Positions 7,213 to 12,828 of a DNA stretch of 26,833 nt are shown one piece after another. Numbering within the stretch: position 1 is the first letter of the stretch; every line of letters starts with the position of its first letter. This stretch comes from an uncultured Oscillospiraceae bacterium. GTDB lineage: Bacteria; Bacillota; Clostridia; Oscillospirales; Oscillospiraceae. Below the pieces are notes generated by a model. It did not search any database. It worked only from the letters and a program-made list of their open reading frames with translations, and was not told the DNA's origin. The position numbers were made by a program, and so were the translations under genes. The DNA lies in NCBI GenBank assembly GCA_905233785.1, contig CAJOCV010000022.1, forward strand, positions 1,283-28,115, in the 5' to 3' direction.

Positions 7213-9049
7213 GGCCAACCGCCTGCCGCTGCTGCCCGGCGTGTACATCATGCTCGATGAACACAATGAGGTCATCTATGTCGGCAAGGCCAAAAAGCTC
7301 AAAAACCGCGTCACCAGCTATTTCCACGGCGAGCATCTGCCCAAGGTGGCGGCCATGGTGGAGAAGGTGGCGGATTTTAACGTCATCGTCGCAGCGCTGG
7401 TGCTGGAAAACTCCCTCATCAAGCGCCACAAGCCCCACTATAACATTCTTTTGAAGGACGACAAGGGCTATCCCTTTATTCGGGTGGACTTAAAGCAGGA
7501 ATACCCGGCTATGAGCATCGCAAGCCGCGCCGGAAAGGACGGGGCGCGCTATTTCGGCCCCTTCGGCGGGCGCAGCCAGACGCGCGACATCATCAACACC
7601 CTCTCCAAAGCGCTGCTGCTGCCGGACTGCTCGCGCAGGTTCCCGCGCGACATCGGCAAAGAGCGCCCCTGTCTCAACTACCACATGGGAAGCTGCGCGG
7701 GCTGGTGCCTGCGCGACAGCTCCGCGGAGGACTACCGCGCCCGCATGATGCAGGCCGTGCTGATCCTCGACGGCAAGAGCGGGGAGCTGATCGAGCAGCT
7801 TCGCGCTGAGATGGAGCAGGCGGCGGAGGAGCTTCGCTTTGAGCGGGCTGCCGCGCTGCGGGATCGCCTGCGGGCGATCGAGTCGCTTCAGCATAAGCAG
7901 CGCGTGATCTCCACCGCCTTTGCGGATACGGACGCCATCGGCTTCTGCCGGGGGGCGAAGACCTGCTTTACGGTGCTGCACTTTGTGGACGGCGATCTCG
8001 CCGGCAAGGATGTGGAGATGATGGAGGAGCCTCTGGAGGAGGACAGCGAGGCCGTCTCCGACCTTGTGCGGCAGTATTACACCGCCCATCGCGGCGGCTG
8101 GCCAAAGTCCATCCTGCTCCCCGTGGAGATCGAGGATCGGGAGGAGCTGGAGACGCTCTTGAGCGAGACGGCGGGCAGGCGCATTTATATCGAAACGCCC
8201 AAGCGCGGCGAGCGCCTGCGTCTCATTGAGAGCGCGGCGGTGAACGCGCGGGAGGAGATCCAGCGCCGCACCACTCAGCAGCAGCGCCGCTCCAAGACGC
8301 TCGAATGGCTGCAAAAGGCGCTGGAGCTGGAAAACTTCCCCATGCGCATTGAGGCCTTCGACATTTCAAACCTCGGTGATACGGGCATCGTCGCGGCCAT
8401 GACCGTGCACGTGGACGGCAAGCCCTTGAAGCGGGACTACCGCAAGTTCCGCATGCGCGACCTGGACGGGCAGGACGACTATGCCAGCATGTACCAGGCC
8501 GTGCACCGCCGCTTTCAGCACTATGTGGACGGGGACGAGAAATTTGCGCCTCTGCCCGATCTGCTGCTCATCGACGGCGGCGACGTGCACGCCGCGACCG
8601 CGCAGCGCGCGGTACGGGAGCTGGGGCTCTCGGTGCCGATTTTCGGCATGGTCAAGGATGACCGCCACCGCACCCGGGCGCTCATCACTCCCGACGGGCG
8701 GGAGATCGGCATCAGCGGCAACCAGGCCGTGTTCGCCCTCGTGGGCAATATCCAGGAGGAGACTCACCGCAGCGCCATCACCTATCAGCGGCAATTACGA
8801 AATGAGAGCTACAATTCCACGCTCGACAAGATCGAGGGCGTCGGCCCCAAGCGCCGGAGCGATCTGATGAAGGCCTTCAAGTCTGTGCGCGCCATCCGCG
8901 AGGCGAATGTGGAGCAGCTCAGGCTCGTGGTGCCGAAGAACACGGCGCAGGCTGTATACGATTATTTTCATCAAGAAGAAGCACCCCCTCAGTCCGGCCG
9001 AATGCCGGACAGTTCCCCCGCAGGGGGAGCCAATAAGGAAGGAGATTGA
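7181..9049 (+). CDS. uvrC: Excinuclease ABC subunit UvrC
   Basis: UvrC makes both incisions around DNA lesions bound by UvrB. The 622-residue product has, in order, an N-terminal GIY-YIG nuclease (GVYIMLDEHNEVIYVGKAKKL), a Cys cluster (CLNYHMGSCAGWC), a UVR motif near 205-240, the RNase H-like nuclease (FDISNLG, LLIDGGDVH) and C-terminal helix-hairpin-helix motifs (IEGVGPKRR). AAAGG before 7181 supports the start, which lies inside the upstream transporter gene. Two oddities are present. About five residues usually found between 'VIV' and 'ALVLEN' in the GIY-YIG domain are missing. The last ~24 residues, beginning after AVYDYFHQE, are encoded by an interspersed repeat. Confidence 0.95.
   Translation: MQQHLPELQDKANRLPLLPGVYIMLDEHNEVIYVGKAKKLKNRVTSYFHGEHLPKVAAMVEKVADFNVIVAALVLENSLIKRHKPHYNILLKDDKGYPFIRVDLKQEYPAMSIASRAGKDGARYFGPFGGRSQTRDIINTLSKALLLPDCSRRFPRDIGKERPCLNYHMGSCAGWCLRDSSAEDYRARMMQAVLILDGKSGELIEQLRAEMEQAAEELRFERAAALRDRLRAIESLQHKQRVISTAFADTDAIGFCRGAKTCFTVLHFVDGDLAGKDVEMMEEPLEEDSEAVSDLVRQYYTAHRGGWPKSILLPVEIEDREELETLLSETAGRRIYIETPKRGERLRLIESAAVNAREEIQRRTTQQQRRSKTLEWLQKALELENFPMRIEAFDISNLGDTGIVAAMTVHVDGKPLKRDYRKFRMRDLDGQDDYASMYQAVHRRFQHYVDGDEKFAPLPDLLLIDGGDVHAATAQRAVRELGLSVPIFGMVKDDRHRTRALITPDGREIGISGNQAVFALVGNIQEETHRSAITYQRQLRNESYNSTLDKIEGVGPKRRSDLMKAFKSVRAIREANVEQLRLVVPKNTAQAVYDYFHQEEAPPQSGRMPDSSPAGGANKEGD
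8983..9033. repeat. Interspersed double-hairpin repeat forming the 3' end of uvrC
   Basis: GTCCGGC (8992-8998) pairs with GCCGGAC (9004-9010), then CCCCC (9015-9019) pairs with GGGGG (9023-9027). CCCCCTCAG at the left and GGGGGAGCC at the right frame it. The layout matches a short repeat I remember as common between genes in gut Clostridia. Here it is translated as the extreme C-terminus of UvrC, and it ends just before the rsmD ribosome-binding site. Confidence 0.65.
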
Positions 9050-9050
9050 A

Positions 9051-9587
9051 ATGCGTGTCATTACCGGCTCTGCCAGAGGCAGAAGGCTGAAAACCCCGGA
9101 AAACTATGACATTCGCCCCACCACGGACAACGTGAAGGAGGCGGTGTTCAACATCCTGCAATTTGATATTGAGGGACGGCGTGTACTCGATCTCTTCGCG
9201 GGCACAGGTCAGCTCGGCATCGAGGCGCTCAGCCGCGGCGCAAGCGAGGCGGTGTTTGTGGACGAGAGCCGTGAGAGCGTGCGCATCGTGAAGGAAAATC
9301 TCAAAACCTGCAATCTCTCCGCCCCGGTGCTGCAGCAGAACGCCCTCGACTTTCTGCATACGGGCGGGAAGTTTGACCTTATTTTTGTTGATCCCCCCTA
9401 CGACGCGGGCTTGTACGAGCCGGTGCTGAAAACCATCAATTCGGTTGACAACCTGTCGGATGGTGGTATAATTATCTGTGAAGCTCGCCGCGAAACGGAG
9501 TTGCCGGATATGCAAGCGCCCTATCTGCGCAAGAAGGAGTACCGTTACGGCAAGGTCAAAATCTGTCTGTACACGAAGGAAACGTAA
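9051..9587 (+). CDS. rsmD: 16S rRNA (guanine-966-N2)-methyltransferase RsmD
   Basis: RsmD methylates guanine 966 of 16S rRNA on the assembled 30S subunit using S-adenosylmethionine. The 178-residue product begins with the family signature MRVITGSARGRRLKTP. It has the SAM-binding loop VLDLFAGTGQLGIEALSRGA near residue 45 and the catalytic (D/N)PPY motif as FVDPPYDAG near 119. The ATG at 9051 follows AAGGAAGGAG and matches the family N-terminus; earlier in-frame starts lie inside uvrC and are rejected. Only one base separates it from the uvrC stop. coaD follows three bases later, the usual rsmD-coaD pair. Confidence 0.95.
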   Translation: MRVITGSARGRRLKTPENYDIRPTTDNVKEAVFNILQFDIEGRRVLDLFAGTGQLGIEALSRGASEAVFVDESRESVRIVKENLKTCNLSAPVLQQNALDFLHTGGKFDLIFVDPPYDAGLYEPVLKTINSVDNLSDGGIIICEARRETELPDMQAPYLRKKEYRYGKVKICLYTKET

Positions 9588-9590
9588 AGC

Positions 9591-10085
9591 ATGAGCATTG
9601 CCATCTGCCCCGGCAGTTACGATCCCATCACGCTCGGCCATCTGAACATCATCCGGCGTGCCTCCCGAATCTTTGACCGCGTGGTGGTCTGCGTGATGCA
9701 CAACGCGGCAAAGCCCTCCCCCATGTTCACGGTGGAGGAGAAGCTCGACATGGTGCAGCGCGCGGTGAGCCGCTATCCCAACGTGGTGGTGGATACCTCG
9801 GACGGGCTGTTGGCCGAGTATGCCAGGCAGTTTGCGGGCGCGGTCATTGTGAAGGGGCTTCGCGCGGCGTCGGATTTTGAGTACGAGTTTCAGATGAACC
9901 TCATCAACAAAAAGATCAATCCCGAGATGGAGACCATGTTCCTCACCGCCAGTGAGAAGTATACCTTTCTCTCCTCCTCCATCGTGCGGGAGATGGCGAT
10001 GTACGGGGCGGATCTGACGGGGCTTGTCCCCAATGAGATCATCGGGGATATTCAGCGGAAAGCACAGCTATGGAGGAAAAAGTAA
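9591..10085 (+). CDS. coaD: Phosphopantetheine adenylyltransferase
   Basis: CoaD transfers AMP from ATP to 4'-phosphopantetheine, the fourth step of coenzyme A synthesis. The 164-residue length is typical. The nucleotidyltransferase motif T/HxGH is seen in GSYDPITLGHL near residue 8, the VKGLRAASDFEYE segment near 88, and the C-terminal SSSIVREMA signature near 128. The gene starts three bases after rsmD. Its stop codon overlaps the start of the next gene by one base (TAATG), so the downstream coiled-coil protein is probably translationally coupled. Confidence 0.96.
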   Translation: MSIAICPGSYDPITLGHLNIIRRASRIFDRVVVCVMHNAAKPSPMFTVEEKLDMVQRAVSRYPNVVVDTSDGLLAEYARQFAGAVIVKGLRAASDFEYEFQMNLINKKINPEMETMFLTASEKYTFLSSSIVREMAMYGADLTGLVPNEIIGDIQRKAQLWRKK

Positions 10086-10609
10086 TGGCCAGCAGCAACA
10101 TTATCGAGCAGCTTGACACGCTCTACGCCATGGTGACGGACGCCTGGGGCGTTCCGCTGGGCAATGACAAGTGCATCATCGAGCGGGATAAGGCCATTCA
10201 GATCATCACTGACATCAAGAACAATCTGCCCAGCGCGATTGCGGAATCAAAGCGCCTGGTCGCGGCACGGGATGAGTTCATCGGCAACGCCAAGCGCGAG
10301 GCTGAGGCTCTGCGAAAGAACGCGGAGGAAATGGCCCGCAGTATGGTGGAGGAGCAGGAAATCGTGCGCGTAGCCCGCGCAAGGAGCGCGGAAATGATTG
10401 CCTCTGCCGAAGCCAAATCGCGGGAGCTCAGGCGGGTTGCAAGCAGCTATGTGGACGACATGATGCGCCAGACGGAGGAGAGCCTCGCCGACGCGCTCCA
10501 TACGGTACGCGCCGCTCACGGCGCCTTCACTAATGCCGATCGACAGCCGGAGGCAAAGCCGCAGAGCGCGAAGATGCCAAGCGCCATCGTCCCTGATATT
10601 GAGGACTGA
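10085..10609 (+). CDS. Coiled-coil protein of the family encoded after coaD
   Basis: A 174-residue acidic/basic protein predicted to be largely one long helix. Residues about 50-145 are rich in Ala, Glu, Arg and Lys with few breakers (EALRKNAEEMARSMVEEQE), resembling DivIVA or ATP synthase subunit b/E-type stalk segments. Clostridial genomes often have such a gene, annotated loosely as 'ATPase', just after coaD; it has no P-loop here. The ATG at 10085 was preferred over one at 10070 because GGAGG at 10072-10076 is correctly placed for it. The tail (from about 150) is Pro/Ala/Lys-rich and likely disordered. Function is unknown; a structural or division-related role is only a guess. Confidence 0.8.
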   Translation: MASSNIIEQLDTLYAMVTDAWGVPLGNDKCIIERDKAIQIITDIKNNLPSAIAESKRLVAARDEFIGNAKREAEALRKNAEEMARSMVEEQEIVRVARARSAEMIASAEAKSRELRRVASSYVDDMMRQTEESLADALHTVRAAHGAFTNADRQPEAKPQSAKMPSAIVPDIED

Positions 10610-10704
10610 TGCAAACGTTTTTAGACGAGTCTTCAAACGAGCGCTATCAATTTCAAGGGGTCGCCGGAGGCATCCAAACAATTGGCGACAAGTTATAGTA
10701 TGAT

Positions 10705-10744
10705 ACCCATATATCGGTAAAGTCCGATATATGGGTAATTTTTT
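10705..10744 (+). terminator. Strong intrinsic terminator ending the uvrC-coaD operon
   Basis: ACCCATATATCGG (10705-10717) pairs perfectly with CCGATATATGGGT (10724-10736) around a 6-base loop, followed by AA and six Ts. This isolates the dcw cluster from upstream transcription. The 95 bases between the coiled-coil gene and this stem hold no gene I can support. Confidence 0.9.
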
Positions 10745-10815
10745 GTAGGATATACAAGATTTTGTTGATTGTGATAAGTATAAGAAAAATGACAAAAATC
10801 AACGAAAAGTTTCTC

Positions 10816-10844
10816 TTGCTTTTTGAAAGGGGCTACCCTATAAT
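10816..10844 (+). promoter_or_regulatory. Sigma-A type promoter of mraZ and the dcw cluster
   Basis: TTGCTT (10816-10821) and a perfect TATAAT (10839-10844) are 17 bases apart. The predicted transcription start is near 10851, immediately before the three 10-bp repeats that look like the MraZ operator. The sequence between the terminator at 10744 and this promoter is AT-rich and otherwise featureless apart from a loose inverted repeat GTTGATT/AATCAAC. Confidence 0.85.
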
Positions 10845-10854
10845 AAATCTGCAA

Positions 10855-10880
10855 AGTGGGTTGTAGTGGAGGAGAATGGT
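10855..10880 (+). promoter_or_regulatory. MraZ-type operator: three direct repeats at 10-bp spacing
   Basis: AGTGG (10855-10859), AGTGG (10865-10869) and AATGG (10875-10879) recur at an exact 10-bp period, each followed by five non-conserved bases. MraZ proteins are known to repress their own operon by binding short TGG-containing direct repeats at one-helical-turn spacing near the promoter. Position at +4 to +30 fits a roadblock or occlusion mechanism. The identification is by pattern and context. Confidence 0.75.
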
Positions 10881-10911
10881 GCGTTTTCCCACGGATGTGA
10901 GGTGAGAATCC

Positions 10912-11328
10912 ATGACAGGTGAATACCAGCATTCTCTTGACAACAAGGGGCGTTTGTTCATCCCCGCCAAGCTCCGGGACGAGCTGGGCGAGGTCTTTTT
11001 CATCACGCTGTCCATGGATCGCTGCCTCTGCGCCTATAGCAGCGAGGCTTGGAAAAGCTTTTCTGACAAGGTAAGCGCCATGCCCTTTGTCAAGCAGCGT
11101 AAAATGCGCCCGCTTTTTGCTCACGCTGCCCGCTGTGAGCTGGACGCGCAGGGGCGTACCCTGATCCCCCAGAACCTGCGCGATTACGCGGGCTTTACCA
11201 AAAACGTGACCGTCGTGGGCTGCAACAACCACGCCGAGCTCTGGGACAGTGAGGCCTGGAGCGCCGTCTTCGCGGCGGAGACCACGCCGGAGAACATCGC
11301 CGCCGTCATGGAGGAGTTGGAATTCTGA
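10912..11328 (+). CDS. mraZ: Transcriptional regulator MraZ
   Basis: MraZ is a ring-forming, AbrB-like DNA-binding protein that autoregulates the dcw operon. The 138-residue product contains two SpoVT/AbrB-type halves. The first is GEYQHSLDNKGRLFIPAKLRDEL near residue 3; the second is ARCELDAQGRTLIPQNLRDYAG near residue 71. Both have the DxxGR(L/T)xIP core. GAGGTGAG upstream supports the ATG at 10912. It opens the cell-wall/division cluster and its stop overlaps the rsmH start by one base (TGATG). An operator-like triple repeat is present in its leader. Confidence 0.96.
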   Translation: MTGEYQHSLDNKGRLFIPAKLRDELGEVFFITLSMDRCLCAYSSEAWKSFSDKVSAMPFVKQRKMRPLFAHAARCELDAQGRTLIPQNLRDYAGFTKNVTVVGCNNHAELWDSEAWSAVFAAETTPENIAAVMEELEF

Positions 11329-12253
11329 TGGACGCGCCGAAGCATGTTTCCGTATTGCTGCAGGAATGCATCGACAACCTGAACATAAAACCGGATGGGC
11401 TTTACCTGGACGGCACGCTGGGGATGGGCGGACACTCGTTTGAGATCGCGTCCCGTCTGACCACGGGCCGTCTTATTTGCATCGACAGGGATGAAACCGC
11501 CATCGAACGCGCGGGAAAACGCCTTGCGCCCTTTGGGGAGAAGGTGAAGCTGGTGCACGGCAACTTTGCCGACGCGGCGGCGATCCTGGATTCCCTCGGG
11601 ATCGAAGGCGTGGACGGGATGCTCTTCGATCTGGGGGTATCGTCCCCGCAGCTTGACGAGGCGGAGCGCGGCTTTTCTTACATGCAGGACGCGCCGCTCG
11701 ATATGCGCATGGATGGCTCGGCAAAGCTCACGGCCTACGAGGTCGTGAATACCTGGGACGAAAAGCGTCTCAACCGCATTCTTTGGGATTACGGGGAGGA
11801 GCGCTATGCCCGGCGTATCACGGCGGGCATCCTCGCAGCGCGGGAAAAAGCGCCGATCTCCTCCACACTGGAGCTGGTGGGGATCATCAAAGCCGCCCTG
11901 CCCGCGCCTGCCCTGCGGGAAAAGCAGCACCCGGCCAAGCGCAGCTTTCAGGCCATCCGCATCGCCGTGAACGACGAGCTGGGGGCGATCGCCTCCATGA
12001 TGGACACCGCGCCGGACAAGCTGAACCCGGGCGGCAGGCTCTGCGTCATCAGCTTCCACTCGCTGGAGGATCGGATCGTGAAATCCGGCATCGCAACGGC
12101 TGCACCTGCCCGCGGGAAGCGCCTGTGTGTACCTGCGGCTTTGTCAAGACGCTCAAAAGCGTCAGCCGCAAGCCCATTTTACCGAGCGAGGACGAGATCA
12201 ACAGAAATCCGCGCTCCCGCAGCGCCAAGCTGCGAGTTGCGGAGAGAGTGTAA
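11328..12253 (+). pseudogene. rsmH: 16S rRNA m4C1402 methyltransferase RsmH, frameshifted near the C-terminus
   Basis: RsmH (MraW) methylates N4 of C1402 in 16S rRNA. The first ~252 residues are normal, with the SAM-binding DGTLGMGGHS near residue 26 and the conserved FHSLEDRIVK near 242. After that the frame 0 reading becomes unlike the family and would end at 12275. The true C-terminus is found in the frame one base earlier (positions = 2 mod 3): NGCTCPREAPVCTCG, then RKPILPSEDEINRNPRSRSAKLRVAERV, ending at TAA 12253. The shift lies between about 12084 and 12094 and a few residues also appear lost. It may be a real mutation, a strain variant or an assembly error. The gene is otherwise intact. 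Confidence 0.8.
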
Positions 12254-12258
12254 CTCTT

Positions 12259-12290
12259 ACTTGTTCAGTCCCTGACGGGACGAAACAAGT
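12259..12290 (+). other. Strong hairpin at the start of the rsmH-ftsL spacer
   Basis: ACTTGTT (12259-12265) pairs with AACAAGT (12284-12290) and, inside a CA/GA internal loop, GTCCC (12268-12272) pairs with GGGAC (12277-12281) around TGAC. It begins 6 bases after the rsmH stop. No T-run follows, so read-through into ftsL is expected. Confidence 0.6.
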
Positions 12291-12430
12291 AGGGGATACT
12301 CGCGCTTATCGCAGCGGACGCTGTCCGCTTTGGTCGGCGCGAGACCTCGCAAAGCTCGGTTCAGGGTGTTTTTGCCGAGGCAAAGCCCCGTCAAAAACCT
12401 GTTACGACCTCTTTTTCACCTTGCGAGGCG

Positions 12431-12457
12431 AAAAATCAGAGGGGAGCGCCCCTCTGA
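12431..12457 (-). terminator. Terminator-shaped hairpin on the opposite strand
   Basis: TCAGAGGGG (12436-12444) pairs perfectly with CCCCTCTGA (12449-12457). On the minus strand the stem is followed by five Ts (12431-12435 read as AAAAA on plus). It is therefore a textbook intrinsic terminator, but it points against the operon. No minus-strand gene is nearby, so it may block antisense transcription or be part of a mobile repeat. Confidence 0.5.
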
Positions 12458-12484
12458 ACTCCCCCGGATAATAAAACGGAATAG

Positions 12485-12769
12485 GTGCAGAAGTTGAAGC
12501 AAGTAAACGAAATGCTGTTTCGCGCCGTGTGCCTGTCCGCCGCGGCGGTGATGCTGGTTTTGAGCCTGCTGTGCTCGATCCGCCTTGCGGCGGTAAACGA
12601 TCGCGCGGCAAAGCTGGAGAAGGAAAACACGGCGCTTACGGAAGAAATCGCCGTTCTGAGCGCCCGGGTCGAGAGCAGTCTGAGCCTTGAGGAGCTGGAG
12701 CGCATCGCTTATGAGGAGCTGGGGCTGCAAAAATGCGCCCCGGGACAGATTATTACAATAGAAAAATAG
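12485..12769 (+). CDS. ftsL: FtsL-like septum protein
   Basis: A 94-residue bitopic membrane protein in the FtsL position, between rsmH and the class B PBP. It has a short cytoplasmic N-terminus, one hydrophobic segment (about residues 12-34), and an extracytoplasmic heptad-like helix (about 37-64, KLEKENTALTEEIAVLSARV). The tail ELERIAYEELGLQKCAPGQIITI is typical of the FtsL/DivIC group. FtsL bridges FtsQ and the FtsW-PBP synthase pair. The GTG at 12485 is chosen because it gives a full N-terminus; the ribosome-binding site is weak and a TTG at 12494 or the ATG at 12512 are alternatives. Sequence similarity in this family is low, so context carries much of the call. Confidence 0.8.
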   Translation: MQKLKQVNEMLFRAVCLSAAAVMLVLSLLCSIRLAAVNDRAAKLEKENTALTEEIAVLSARVESSLSLEELERIAYEELGLQKCAPGQIITIEK

Positions 12770-12828
12770 CATTTTCGGGATAAGAGCCGAATAGGGATAA
12801 GCTGAAGTAGTTTTACGGAGGCTTACGC

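Larger units (their letters stand above)
12254..12484 (+). repeat. Hairpin-rich 231-bp non-coding spacer inside the dcw operon
   Basis: No gene is supported here. Besides the hairpin at 12259-12290, CTCGCGC (12299-12305) pairs with GCGCGAG (12337-12343) around an inner AGCGGAC-gct-GTCCGCT stem. CCTCGCAA near 12345 can pair with TTGCGAGG near 12420, enclosing a GTTTTTG/CAAAAAC pair. A last hairpin, TCAGAGGGG/CCCCTCTGA, is at 12436-12457. Such dense symmetry is unusual between rsmH and ftsL, which are normally adjacent. It could be an inserted interspersed element or a structured RNA; I cannot assign it to a known RNA family. Confidence 0.6.

Noticed and set aside
8907..9050. Upstream in-frame start for rsmD
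   Set aside because: It would lie inside uvrC and the repeat; the ATG at 9051 has a good ribosome-binding site and the family N-terminus.
12095..12275. Original-frame C-terminus of rsmH as a genuine new domain
   Set aside because: The sequence is Ser/Arg/Ala-rich nonsense, whereas the neighbouring frame carries the conserved family C-terminus, so a frameshift is the simpler explanation.
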